A stretch of 55,030 bases of DNA from Actinokineospora terrae (GCF_900111175.1 NZ_FOGI01000011.1:1-55030), one strand, 5' to 3'; counted from the first letter of the stretch, positions 1 through 8,754 are shown. A program made the numbers and translations. The notes: generated from the letters alone by a model not told the origin.

Positions 1-157
1 TCTTCAGGCCCCGCCTTTGTGCTCTTCCCAGGAGGTCGCAGGGGCCCCGCGCAAAACAAGTTCGCCCCATCGAGCACAGCTCGAAACTCGCGCCCGGGCC
101 AATGCCGCAGGCGAGGCGTTGATCGTCGACGCCGCAGGCGAGCACGAGAGCCGGAAC
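1..157. repeat. Partial copy of a dispersed intergenic repeat (second copy at 5019-5174)
   Basis: The first 157 bases are nearly identical to 5019-5174; the last ~35 bases diverge with one 1-base length difference. The copy is cut by the window edge, so its left inverted arm (present at 4947-4977 in the other copy) is not visible. The right arm is at 45-75. Both copies lie in front of a plus-strand gene. No convincing gene is seen in 1-209; short ORFs here are read through the repeat in several frames. Confidence 0.85.
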
Positions 158-209
158 GCCCCACCACAATCCAGTCGCCCCACCCCACCCCATCAGCCAC
201 CATGTCCCG

Positions 210-1067
210 ATGCGCGTAATCCGTCACACCACCCTCCACGACTTCTGGTCAGCCGTAGAGCACCTCTACTCCGCCGACCCAATCCGGCACACCGTCGCCA
301 TGACGGTCCTCACCCGCCTCCAAGCCCTACCCGAGCCGCCAGCAGACATCACGCTGCTCACCACCCACGACGGTGACGCACTAACCGGCGCGAGCTTCCA
401 GTTCGGTCCCTGGCCTCTAGCCCTATCCGGGCTCCCCACCAGCACCCACGACGCCGTCATCGAGGACCTCCTGGTGCATGGCGACACAATCCGTCGCGCA
501 CAAGGCCCGCGTGACGTCGCCGACCACTTCATCGTCCGGTGGACCAGCGCAACCGGTACGACCGTCGAGCGACTGCGCTCCGAACGGCTCTTCCGGCTCG
601 GCGACTTGGTGCACCCCACCGTCGAGGGCCAGGTCCGGTTCGGCACCATCGACGACCTGGAGCTCCTCGGCAGGTGGTGCACCGGGTTCAGCGACGAGGC
701 CCTGGACGGCGACGAGGGCCTTCCCGATCCGGTGGAGTTCGCCCGGGACGCGGTGGTGGGCGGGCGTGGTGTGGCGATCTGGACCGACGGCGTGCCGGTC
801 GCGATGGCCATGGCGACCAAGCCGGTCCGGGGGATGTCGCGGATCGGGCCGGTCTACACGCCCAAGGAGCACCGAGGACACGGGTACGCCAGCGCGGTGA
901 CCGCCGCGGCAGCGCGGTGGGCCGGGGAACGGGGTGCCGACGACGTGCTGCTGTTCGCTGACCTGGACAACCCCGTCGCCAACTCGATCTACCAGCGGAT
1001 CGGCTTCCGGCCGGTGTTCGATGCCGTGGAGGCGACCTTCGCCGGACGGAATACCCTCGGGGCGTGA
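210..1067 (+). CDS. GNAT family N-acetyltransferase
   Basis: 285-residue protein with a C-terminal GNAT domain. The acetyl-CoA site (motif A) is the segment EHRGHGYASAVTAAAARWA at about residues 217-235, and the closing motif NPVANSIYQRIGFRPV follows at about 256-271. The N-terminal half is the less conserved region common in two-part actinobacterial GNATs. ATG 210 is used because it opens just after a non-coding repeat; no strong Shine-Dalgarno is visible. The stop overlaps the next gene by four bases (GTGA), so the two are probably translationally coupled. Substrate unknown. Confidence 0.85.
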   Translation: MRVIRHTTLHDFWSAVEHLYSADPIRHTVAMTVLTRLQALPEPPADITLLTTHDGDALTGASFQFGPWPLALSGLPTSTHDAVIEDLLVHGDTIRRAQGPRDVADHFIVRWTSATGTTVERLRSERLFRLGDLVHPTVEGQVRFGTIDDLELLGRWCTGFSDEALDGDEGLPDPVEFARDAVVGGRGVAIWTDGVPVAMAMATKPVRGMSRIGPVYTPKEHRGHGYASAVTAAAARWAGERGADDVLLFADLDNPVANSIYQRIGFRPVFDAVEATFAGRNTLGA

Positions 1068-1807
1068 CGTCAGTTCTGGTCGTGCAGCTCGATGACACCG
1101 ATCCGCCCGGCAGGCTCGCCGAATGGCTGGCCGACGCCGGAGCCGAGATCACCCTCGCCCAGCCCTACCGGGAGCCGCTGCCCGAGGGGGAGTACGCGGC
1201 GGTCGTGTGCCTGGGCGGGCCGATGGGGGCGAACGACGTCATCGACCACCCGTGGCTGGTCGACGTGCGCAGGCTGCTGGCGACGTCGGTGACCAAGCGG
1301 ACGCCGGTGCTCGCGGTGTGCCTGGGTGCGCAGCTGCTCGCGGTCGCGACCGGTGGCGTTGTCGAGGTCGGGGACAACGGTCCGGAGGTCGGCGGCGGGC
1401 TCGTCGCCAAGCGGGACCTGGGTGCCGCGGACCCGTTGTTCGCGGAGCTGCCGATGATGCCGGACGTGGTGCAGTTCCACCACGACGCCGTGACCAGGCT
1501 GCCCGTCGACGCCGCGCTGCTCGCCTCCGCGACCCGGTACCCGAACCAGGCGTTCCGGGTCGGGCCGGTCGCCTACGGCATCCAGTTCCACATCGAGACC
1601 ACCCCCGAGACCCTGCTCGCCTGGGCCGCGGACAACCCGGAGAGCGCCGCGTGGGCCAAGCCCGGCGCGTTCGAACCCGACCGGGTGGCCGAGCTGCACG
1701 ACGACGTCGAAGAGGTGTGGCGGCCGTTCGTCGAGCGGTTCGTGCGGCTCGCCCGGGGTGAGCTGGCCCCGGTGTCGCCCACCCGGCCGACGCTCCCGCT
1801 CATCTGA
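1064..1807 (+). CDS. Class I glutamine amidotransferase-like protein
   Basis: 247 residues, one GATase1 domain. The nucleophile elbow is VLAVCLGAQ with Cys86, and the His-Glu of the triad are His176 and Glu178 in YGIQFHIET; the oxyanion segment CLGGPMGAND is at 49-58. Stand-alone proteins of this type are usually annotated GMP-synthase-like amidotransferases; no synthase domain follows, so the acceptor is unknown. The GTG start overlaps the GNAT stop. glnE starts four bases after its stop, so the three genes probably form one operon. Confidence 0.85.
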   Translation: MTSVLVVQLDDTDPPGRLAEWLADAGAEITLAQPYREPLPEGEYAAVVCLGGPMGANDVIDHPWLVDVRRLLATSVTKRTPVLAVCLGAQLLAVATGGVVEVGDNGPEVGGGLVAKRDLGAADPLFAELPMMPDVVQFHHDAVTRLPVDAALLASATRYPNQAFRVGPVAYGIQFHIETTPETLLAWAADNPESAAWAKPGAFEPDRVAELHDDVEEVWRPFVERFVRLARGELAPVSPTRPTLPLI

Positions 1808-1811
1808 CGCC

Positions 1812-4784
1812 ATGGCCGACTCCGCGCGCCACATCTCCTCAGCCGCCCGCTTCGGCCTGACCGACCCGCGCGCGGAGCAGGACCTGCGCGCCGCGGGGCT
1901 CTGGGGTGACGCCGGACCGCGGCGGGAGACCATCCTCAGCGCGCTCTCCCGCAGCCCGGACCCGGACCTGGCCCTGCGCGGCCTCGACCGGATCCGCGAG
2001 GCGGACGAGGACGGCTGGCTGGTGCTGCGCGCCGAACTGGAGTCCGACCGCAGGCTGCGCGCGCGGCTCATCGCCGTGCTGGGGTCGTCCACCGCGTTCG
2101 CCGACTTCCTCACCGCGCACCCGGACCAATGGCGCAGGCTCGATGGTGGCGGTACCGCGGTAGAGGACTACACCGCAGCCCTCTATGCCGCCGTCGATGC
2201 CACAGGCGACATTCCTACCGCCGCTGTACGGGGACACGACGCCGTGCGCGCGCTCAAGTCCGCTTACCGTGGCCTTCTCATGGAAGTCGCCGCGGACGAC
2301 TTGGGCCACCTCGTCGACTCAACGCTGCCGCGTCCTGACTACGACCACGTCGCCCGGCAGCTCAGTGAACTCGCGGAGGCCGCGCTGCGTGCCGCGCTCG
2401 CTGTCGCGTGGGCCGAGACCGGGGGCCAGAGCACCGCGCGGCTCGCGGTCATCGCCATGGGCAAGTGCGGTGGCGGCGAGCTGAACTACGTCAGCGATGT
2501 CGACGTCGTGTTCGTCGGCGAGGACGACACGGCGGTCGCGACCAGGGCGGCCAGCGCGATGATGCGGGTCGCCACCGAGGCCTGCTTCGAGGTCGACGCC
2601 GGGCTGCGCCCCGAGGGCCGCAACGGGGCGCTGGTCCGCACCCTCGACGGCCACAGCGCGTACTACAAGCGCTGGGCCAAGACCTGGGAGTTCCAGGCGC
2701 TGCTCAAGGCCAGGCCGGTCGCCGGGGACGCCGAGCTCGGCCAGGCCTACCTCGACGTCGTCACCCCCATGGTGTGGACCGCGGCGGACCGGGAGAACTT
2801 CGTCCCCGAGGTGCAGGCCATGCGCAGGCGGGTCGAGGACCACGTGCCGGCCGAGCTGGTCGACCGGGAGCTCAAGCTCGGCCGCGGCGGCCTGCGCGAT
2901 GTCGAGTTCGCCGTGCAGCTGCTGCAACTGGTGCACGGCCGCACCGACGAGCTGCTCCGCCTCGGGTCCACAGTGGACGCACTGGCCGCGCTCGGCGCGG
3001 GCGGCTACGTCGGCCGGACCGATGCCGCCGAGCTGGCCGACTCGTACCGGTTCCTGCGCACCCTCGAACACCGCCTGCAGCTGCAACGGCTGCGCCGCAC
3101 CCACCTGTTCCCCGCCGACAGCGAGACCGACGACCTGCGCTGGCTCGCCAGGGCCAGCGGCATCGGGCCCGAGCGCGGCCGCAACGCCGCCCAGGTCCTG
3201 CTGGCCGACTTCCGCAGGCACACCAACCGCATCCGGCGGCTGCACGAGAAGCTGTTCTACCGCCCGCTGCTCGACGCCGTCGCCCGCGTCCCGACCGAAC
3301 AGCTGCGGCTGACCACCAACCAGGCGCACGCCCGGCTCGCCGCGCTCGGCTACAGCTCGCCGCAGGGCGCGCTGCAGCACATCAAGGCCCTCACCGAGGG
3401 CGTGTCCCGGCGCGCGGCGATCCAGGGCGCGATCCTGCCCGTGCTGCTCGACCTGCTGGGCTCCACACCGGACCCCGATGGCGGCCTTCTCGCGTACCGC
3501 AAGGTGTCCGAGGCGCTGTCATCCACGCCCTGGTACCTGCGGGTGTTGCGCGACGAGGGCGCCGTTGCCGAACGGTTGGCAACCTTGCTGGGGACGTCCA
3601 AGCTGGTGCCAGACCTCGTCGTGCGCGCGCCCGAGGTGTTGCGGCTGCTCGCCGAGCCCAAGGAATTGGCACTCCGTGCGCCCGCCGAGGTCGCGGAAGC
3701 ATTGCGGGCAGCGGTGAAGCGGCATGGCTATCTGGGCAACGCCGTTGCCGCGGCACGGTCGTTGCGTCGGCACGAGCTGTTGCGGATCGCTTGTGCTGAC
3801 CTGCTCGGGTTCACAGATGTGCTGTCGGTGTGCTCGGCGCTGTCGAGCGTGTGGTGCGCGGTGTTGCAGGCTTCGCTGGCCGCGGTGGACCGGGCTGAGG
3901 CGGCGTCCGCGGGCGGGCACCTGGCGACGATCGCCGTCATCGGCATGGGCAGGCTCGGGGGCAGCGAACTCGGCTACGGCTCCGACGCGGACGTCATGTT
4001 CGTGTGCGAGCCCGCGCCGGGCGTCGACGACAGCGACGCCCTGAAGTACGCGGGCCGCGTCGCGCAGACCGTGCGCAAACTGCTCGGGTCGCCCACGCAG
4101 GACCCGCCGCTCCAGGTGGACGTCGACCTGCGGCCCGAGGGACGGCAGGGCGCGATCGTGCGCACCATGGAGTCCTACCGCGCCTATTACGCGCAGTGGG
4201 GCGAGATCTGGGAGGCGCAGGCCCTGCTGCGCGCCCACCCGGTCGCGGGCGACGAGGCCCTGGGCGCCCGGTTCATCGAGATGATCAACCCCATCCGCTA
4301 CCCGGCTGGCGGCCTGGACGCCGCCCAGGTCAGGGAGATCCGCCGCATCAAGGCCAGGGTCGACACCGAACGCCTCCCGCGCGGCGCCGACCCCGCCACC
4401 CACACCAAACTGGGCCGAGGCGGCCTAGCGGACGTCGAGTGGACCGTGCAACTGCTGCAGCTGCGCCACGCCCACACCGAACCCGCGCTGCGCACAACCT
4501 CCACAATGGACGGCCTAACCGCCGCCACCGACGCAGGCCTACTGACCCCCGAGGACGCCACCGCCCTACGCGAAGCCTGGCTCCTGGCCACCCGCGTCCG
4601 CAACGCCGCCACTTTGGTCCGAGGCAAGCAAACCGACCAACTCCCCACCCACGGCCGAGAACTGGCCGCCGTAGCCGCCGCCATGGGCACCCCCCTGACC
4701 GAAGACCCCGGCACCTTCACCGACACCTACCGCCGCACCACCCGCCACGCCCGAGCCGTCGTAGAACACGTCTTCTACGACTAA
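1812..4784 (+). CDS. glnE: Bifunctional glutamine-synthetase adenylyltransferase/deadenylase
   Basis: 990-residue GlnE, the usual actinobacterial length. It attaches and removes AMP on glutamine synthetase, switching it off when nitrogen is plentiful. It has two homologous nucleotidyltransferase domains, each with a G-K/R-x-G-G-x-E-L-x-Y-x-S-D-x-D signature: GKCGGGELNYVSDVD near residue 216 (N-terminal deadenylase half) and GRLGGSELGYGSDAD near residue 712 (C-terminal adenylylase half). Each is followed by a DLRPEGR or GLRPEGR segment and a KLGRGGL(R/A)DVE motif. ATG 1812 is chosen over an upstream in-frame start at 1758 that would lie inside the amidotransferase gene. Its substrate glnA is 2.5 kb away on the other strand. 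Confidence 0.97.
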   Translation: MADSARHISSAARFGLTDPRAEQDLRAAGLWGDAGPRRETILSALSRSPDPDLALRGLDRIREADEDGWLVLRAELESDRRLRARLIAVLGSSTAFADFLTAHPDQWRRLDGGGTAVEDYTAALYAAVDATGDIPTAAVRGHDAVRALKSAYRGLLMEVAADDLGHLVDSTLPRPDYDHVARQLSELAEAALRAALAVAWAETGGQSTARLAVIAMGKCGGGELNYVSDVDVVFVGEDDTAVATRAASAMMRVATEACFEVDAGLRPEGRNGALVRTLDGHSAYYKRWAKTWEFQALLKARPVAGDAELGQAYLDVVTPMVWTAADRENFVPEVQAMRRRVEDHVPAELVDRELKLGRGGLRDVEFAVQLLQLVHGRTDELLRLGSTVDALAALGAGGYVGRTDAAELADSYRFLRTLEHRLQLQRLRRTHLFPADSETDDLRWLARASGIGPERGRNAAQVLLADFRRHTNRIRRLHEKLFYRPLLDAVARVPTEQLRLTTNQAHARLAALGYSSPQGALQHIKALTEGVSRRAAIQGAILPVLLDLLGSTPDPDGGLLAYRKVSEALSSTPWYLRVLRDEGAVAERLATLLGTSKLVPDLVVRAPEVLRLLAEPKELALRAPAEVAEALRAAVKRHGYLGNAVAAARSLRRHELLRIACADLLGFTDVLSVCSALSSVWCAVLQASLAAVDRAEAASAGGHLATIAVIGMGRLGGSELGYGSDADVMFVCEPAPGVDDSDALKYAGRVAQTVRKLLGSPTQDPPLQVDVDLRPEGRQGAIVRTMESYRAYYAQWGEIWEAQALLRAHPVAGDEALGARFIEMINPIRYPAGGLDAAQVREIRRIKARVDTERLPRGADPATHTKLGRGGLADVEWTVQLLQLRHAHTEPALRTTSTMDGLTAATDAGLLTPEDATALREAWLLATRVRNAATLVRGKQTDQLPTHGRELAAVAAAMGTPLTEDPGTFTDTYRRTTRHARAVVEHVFYD

Positions 4785-4794
4785 CCCCCTCACG

Positions 4795-4926
4795 CAGTCG
4801 GCCTCGACGTGCCCCTCTCAGTCGTTGGCCTCAACGCGCCCCTCGCAGGCGTTGGTCCCACGCGCCCCTATGCAACGTTGGCCAACCACGCGCTCCTCAC
4901 GATCGTTGGCCGACAACCGCTCCTCG
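4795..4926 (+). repeat. Five imperfect tandem copies of a ~24-28 bp unit after glnE
   Basis: Units start at about 4795, 4819, 4846, 4872 and 4900. Each is built as CA-CGTTGG-CC-(C/A)ACGCG-CCCCTC with drift and one or two base length changes. The array starts 10 bases after the glnE stop and ends 20 bases before the inverted-repeat element. Unit lengths are not multiples of three and no reading frame is conserved, so it is not coding. Confidence 0.75.
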
Positions 4927-4946
4927 GATCCGCTGGTGCCAGGCCG

Positions 4947-5174
4947 GCTCGATGGGGTGGACTTGTTTTGTGTGGGGTGGCGGCGTCCGTAAACTCGCCA
5001 GCGTGGGGGAGGGCCGTCTCTTCAGGCCCCGCCTTTGTGCTCTTCCCAGGAGGTCGCAGGGGCCCCGCGCAAAACAAGTTCGCCCCATCGAGCACAGCTC
5101 GAAACTCGCGCCCCGGCCAATGCCGAAGGCGAGGCGTTTCCGTCGACGGCGAAGCCGAGCACGAGAGCCGGAAC
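4947..5174. repeat. Inverted-repeat element (MITE-like or structured RNA)
   Basis: Arms of 31 nt lie at 4947-4977 and 5063-5093, separated by 85 nt. Read as RNA from the plus strand all 31 positions pair, the four deviations from perfect complementarity all being G-U. From 5019 onward the element is repeated at window positions 1-157. The loop contains smaller inverted pairs, such as GGGCC/GGCCC around 5011-5029. 5175-5294 shows nothing recognisable. Confidence 0.7.
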
Positions 5175-5294
5175 AACCCAGCTCAAGATCAAACCCGCCA
5201 CAGCAGCCCCCGATATACAGCCTACCGAGAGCCACCGACAAACCGGTCCGAGCGACCAAGCCCCCTGTGGACAACCCCCACCTACGCTCCCCCC

Positions 5295-5708
5295 ATGACC
5301 TGGACCACCCCCATCACCGTCCGCAGCTACGAACTAGACGCCCTGGGCCACCTCAACCACGCCGTCTACCACCAATACGCCGAAGTAGCCCGAGTCCAAG
5401 GCTTCGCCGCAGCAGGCTGTGAATGGGACGGCCTCATCAAAGCAGGCACCGCCCCCGTGCTACTCCAGTCCACAATCAACTTCCGCCGCGAGCTCCGCGC
5501 AGGCGACACCGTCCACGTAGACCTGGTGCTCAAGTTCGGCGCAAGCAAGACCTTCTCCGCCGATTCCACCATCACCAAGCTCGACGGCACCGTCTCCGCC
5601 GAGGTCACCTGTCTGCTCGGTCTGATGGACCTCACAGCGCGCAAGTTGGTCGCCGACCCCCAGGCCGTGCTCGCTGGGCACGGCCTGGACGTCAGCGTCT
5701 TGGGCTAG
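5295..5708 (+). CDS. Acyl-CoA thioesterase, hotdog fold (4-hydroxybenzoyl-CoA thioesterase-like)
   Basis: 137 residues, the normal size for a single hotdog domain. The N-terminal active-site segment DALGHLNHAVYHQYAEVAR matches the YbgC/4HBT pattern D-x-x-G-H-x-N-x-x-x-Y, with the catalytic Asp at residue 15. Such enzymes hydrolyse acyl-CoA thioesters in the cytoplasm; the acyl group cannot be told. ATG 5295 is chosen because the longer in-frame opening (to 4809) runs through the repeat element and tandem array. Its stop shares the tetranucleotide CTAG with the stop of the convergent gene at 5705. Confidence 0.85.
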   Translation: MTWTTPITVRSYELDALGHLNHAVYHQYAEVARVQGFAAAGCEWDGLIKAGTAPVLLQSTINFRRELRAGDTVHVDLVLKFGASKTFSADSTITKLDGTVSAEVTCLLGLMDLTARKLVADPQAVLAGHGLDVSVLG

Positions 5709-6799
5709 GCGAGGACTTCGTCGACTCCGTGGTCGACCAGTTGGGTCTCGGCCGACTCGGCTACCGCGCGGCGGAGGAGTTCGCCCGCGAGGGCGGGGGA
5801 CTGCAGGTCGAGCGGGCCGTACACCGGGACGTCCAGGCCTGCCTGGGCTTCGCGGACGGCCAGGGGGGAGGCGGTGAGCAGGCCGCTGACCGCGAGGACC
5901 GGGTGGTTGCCCGCGCGCAGCCGCTGCACGCCGTAGAGCGCGCCGGAGGAGTCGGCGGCCGCGAACAGGACGCCGCTGGTGATCTTGCGGATCTCCGGGC
6001 GGTCGAGCAGTTGCGCGGTCTCGGGCTGCAGCAGGCCGTCGGCGATCTCCAGCACGATGGCGTCGACGCCGCGGGCCATCAGGTGGCCGTGCAGCAGCAG
6101 GGAACTGGTCACCAGGCGTTCCAGCGGGATGCGGAACGTGGTGGCCATGCCCGCGTCGGTGAAGTCCAGGGCCGCCACCGCGCCCGAGTCGCGGAACAGC
6201 CACGGGTCGCCGCCCGCCGCGGTGCCGGTCAGCTTCGCCGCGCCGACCCGCAGGCCGGAGCGGGACAGGCCGTGCACGAGGGACGCGCACGTCGTGGTCT
6301 TGCCCGAGTTCATCGACGTGCCGACCACGACGAACGTCGGGGGCTTGCGCAGCGCGGCCAGCGGGGCGCCCAGCGCCAGGTCGGACACGTTGATGACGTG
6401 CCCGGCGTGGTCGCCGACCAGCCCGAGCGGGCGGACCGTGGTCGGCGCGCTCACCGCGGCGTTGCGGCTGCGGACCTTGCCCAGCACGCCACCGGCCGCG
6501 ACCAGGTCGCAGGCGCCGAGGTCGTCGGGCAGCTCCGCCTCGAAGTGGTCCGGGGCGTAGCGCGCGCCGTAGGCGACCAGGATCTCGTCCCCCACGTACA
6601 GCTTCGCTTTCCGGCCATCGGTCAGCTCGAGCACCTGGTGGTACCCGACCTTGGTGACCTCGGCGAGCACCAGGTCCCCGTGCCGGGGTTGGTGATCGCT
6701 GTGGTGGACGAGGCTCAGGCTGGCGCAGCGATCGAGGTTGCGCACGGAGTAAGCCGTTTTGAGGCGTTCGACGCGCGCGGCATCAAGGGGTGCGAACAT
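5705..6799 (-). CDS. P-loop NTPase of unknown role (DUF1611-like)
   Basis: 364 residues. A Walker A motif GTSMNSGKTTT lies at about residue 155-165, within a beta-strand/P-loop context (FVVVGTSMNSGKTTTCASL). Downstream segments GLRVGAAKLTGTAAGGD and DSGAVAALDFTDAG suggest a SIMIBI-type (DUF1611/MobB-like) nucleotide-binding fold. The ~130-residue N-terminal part is beta-rich and of unknown function. ATG 6799 is preceded by GAGGA with good spacing; the longer opening to 7225 is low-complexity and overlaps another reading frame. It lies downstream of glnA on the same strand, but a terminator stands between. Function not recognised; family assignment is tentative. Confidence 0.7.
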   Translation of the reverse strand: MFAPLDAARVERLKTAYSVRNLDRCASLSLVHHSDHQPRHGDLVLAEVTKVGYHQVLELTDGRKAKLYVGDEILVAYGARYAPDHFEAELPDDLGACDLVAAGGVLGKVRSRNAAVSAPTTVRPLGLVGDHAGHVINVSDLALGAPLAALRKPPTFVVVGTSMNSGKTTTCASLVHGLSRSGLRVGAAKLTGTAAGGDPWLFRDSGAVAALDFTDAGMATTFRIPLERLVTSSLLLHGHLMARGVDAIVLEIADGLLQPETAQLLDRPEIRKITSGVLFAAADSSGALYGVQRLRAGNHPVLAVSGLLTASPLAVREAQAGLDVPVYGPLDLQSPALAGELLRRAVAESAETQLVDHGVDEVLA

Positions 6800-6981
6800 G
6801 GCTGGGTCCTCGTCGATAGCGGGGAAACGTCCGAACGAGACGTGACCGGACGTGTGCGCGGGAGCGTAAAGCCTGCCGAGCCGACAAGGGAATCCCGTAC
6901 CAGGTCTCGATTCGGGAAACAGTTCTGTAACCCAGCTAACAGTGCTGGTGGAACCGGATGGTCTACCTGATCGGGTGGATT

Positions 6982-7188
6982 TCAGGCAGGCCCCGGCCAC
7001 GCCGGACGCACCCGCAGCGCCACCCGACCGGCCCGCACCCCGGCCACCCCGGCCACCACCGCCCCCGGGTCGACCGCGGCGCGCAACGCCGAAGCCGGGT
7101 CCACTTGCGCCCCCAGCAGGGCTTCCTCGTCGAACACGGTGACGGTGACCTCGGTGGTGACGACGAACTGGCGTCCGGTGTTGGTCAT
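6982..7188 (-). CDS. Small hypothetical protein (68 aa)
   Basis: Short ORF starting MTNTGRQFVVTTEVTVTVFD, with a beta-strand-like Val/Thr-rich N-terminal half and an Ala/Val-rich remainder. Codon third positions are strongly GC-biased in this frame, which supports coding, but the region is GC-rich in all frames. It sits between glnA and the P-loop gene on the same strand. No family recognised. ATG 7188 is preferred to an upstream GTG at 7215. Confidence 0.5.
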   Translation of the reverse strand: MTNTGRQFVVTTEVTVTVFDEEALLGAQVDPASALRAAVDPGAVVAGVAGVRAGRVALRVRPAWPGPA

Positions 7189-7276
7189 GGCTCCGAGCCT
7201 GCCCGCGACCACCACCCCGGCACATCCGGACCGGACCCGGGTTCGTTCTCAGGGTCTTCCCCTCCGGGACGCCGAA

Positions 7277-7305
7277 CGGCCGAGGGGCTGGCAGCCCCTC
7301 GGCCG
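7277..7305 (-). terminator. Terminator hairpin after glnA
   Basis: Perfect 13-bp stem (CGGCCGAGGGGCT with its complement) and a 3-nt loop, 25 nt past the glnA stop. There is no T-run, as is common in actinobacteria. Confidence 0.8.
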
Positions 7306-7329
7306 TCGAGACTTCTTACGCTTACCGGG

Positions 7330-8754
7330 TCACACGTCGTAGTAGAGCCCGAACTCGTAGGGGTGCGGGCGCAGGCGCAGCGGGTCGATCTCGTGCTCGC
7401 GCTTGAACGCCACCCACGTCTCGATCACGTCGGGGGTGAACACGCCGCCCTCGAGCAGGTAGTCGTGGTCGGCCTCCAGCGCGGTCAGCACCTCGCCGAG
7501 CGACGCCGGGACCTGCGCGACCTCGCGGGCCTCCTCCGGGGGCAGCTCGTAGAGGTCCTTGTCGATCGGGGCGGGCGGCTCGATCTTGTTCTTCACGCCG
7601 TCCAGACCGGCCATCACGATCGCGGCGAACGCCAGGTACGGGTTACCCGAGGAGTCGGGGCAGCGGAACTCGACCCGCTTGGCCTTGGCGTTGTTGCCGG
7701 TGATCGGGATGCGCACGCAGGCGGAGCGGTTGCGCTGCGAGTAGACCAGGCTCACCGGGGCCTCGTAGCCGGGCACCAGGCGGTGGTAGGAGTTCACCGT
7801 CGGGTTGGTGAACGCCAGCAGCGACGGGGCGTGCGCGAGCAGGCCGCCGATGTAGTGCCGGGCGGTGTCGGACAGGCCCGCGTAGCCGGACTCGTCGTGG
7901 AACAGCGGCGTGCCGTCCTTCCACAGCGACGAGTGCACGTGCATGCCGGAGCCGTTGTCCCCGAAGAGCGGCTTGGGCATGAAGGTGGCCGACTTGTCCG
8001 CGGCCCACGCGGTGTTCTTGATGATGTACTTGAACAGCTGCAGGTCGTCCGCGGCGTGCAGCAGCGTGTTGAACCGGTAGTTGATCTCGGTCTGGCCGCC
8101 GGTGCCGACCTCGTGGTGCGCGCGCTCGACGTTGAAGCCCGCGCCCTGCATCTTGAGCACCATCTGGTCGCGCAGGTCGGCGAAGTGGTCGACCGGCGGC
8201 ACCGGGAAGTAGCCGCCCTTGAAGCGGGTCTTGTACCCCTTGTTGTTGCCGTCCTCGAGCGCGCCGGTGTTCCACCAGCCCTCCACCGAGTCGATCTCGT
8301 GGAACGAGCCGTTCTCGGTGTAGTCGAAGCGGATCGAGTCGAAGATGTAGAACTCCGCCTCGGGGCCGAAGTACGCGGTGTCGGCGAACCCGGACTCGGC
8401 GATGTACTGCTCGGCCTTGCGGGCGATGTTGCGCGGGTCGCGGCTGTAGGCCTCGCGGGTGAACGGGTCGTGCACGAAGAAGTTCAGGATCAGCGTCTTC
8501 TCGATCCGGAACGGGTCGATCCGCGCCGTGTACGGGTCGGGCAGCAGCAGCATGTCGGACTCGTGGATCGACTGGAACCCGCGCACGGACGAGCCGTCGA
8601 AGGCCAGGCCCTCGGTGAAGGCGTCCTCGTCGAACGCGCTCGCGGGCAGGGTGAAGTGCTGCATCACGCCCGGCAGGTCGCAGAACCGGACATCGACGAA
8701 CTTCACGTCCTCGTCGGCGATGAAGCGCAAGACCTCGTCGGAAGAGTTGAACAC
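7330..8754 (-). CDS. glnA: Glutamine synthetase, type I (GSI-beta, adenylylation-controlled)
   Basis: 474 residues, close to mycobacterial GlnA1. It makes glutamine from glutamate, ammonia and ATP as a cytoplasmic dodecamer. Visible signatures: FDGSSVRGF and HESDMLLLPD in the beta-grasp region, AEFYIFD (metal Glu), HHEVGTGGQTEINYRF, GDNGSGMHVH, and NRSACVRIPI. The adenylylation site is Tyr402 in DKDLYELPPEE, the target of GlnE. Start: GTG 8754 has AAGGAG nine bases upstream; the in-frame GTG at 8781 has no ribosome site and would put the AAGGAG inside the gene. A GlnR-type operator lies about 100 bp upstream. The gene is monocistronic by its terminator. Confidence 0.97.
   Translation of the reverse strand: MFNSSDEVLRFIADEDVKFVDVRFCDLPGVMQHFTLPASAFDEDAFTEGLAFDGSSVRGFQSIHESDMLLLPDPYTARIDPFRIEKTLILNFFVHDPFTREAYSRDPRNIARKAEQYIAESGFADTAYFGPEAEFYIFDSIRFDYTENGSFHEIDSVEGWWNTGALEDGNNKGYKTRFKGGYFPVPPVDHFADLRDQMVLKMQGAGFNVERAHHEVGTGGQTEINYRFNTLLHAADDLQLFKYIIKNTAWAADKSATFMPKPLFGDNGSGMHVHSSLWKDGTPLFHDESGYAGLSDTARHYIGGLLAHAPSLLAFTNPTVNSYHRLVPGYEAPVSLVYSQRNRSACVRIPITGNNAKAKRVEFRCPDSSGNPYLAFAAIVMAGLDGVKNKIEPPAPIDKDLYELPPEEAREVAQVPASLGEVLTALEADHDYLLEGGVFTPDVIETWVAFKREHEIDPLRLRPHPYEFGLYYDV

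Noticed and set aside
4809..5294. Longer start for the thioesterase gene
   Set aside because: The extra 162 codons run through the tandem array and the inverted-repeat element; the family starts at about residue 1 of the ATG 5295 protein.
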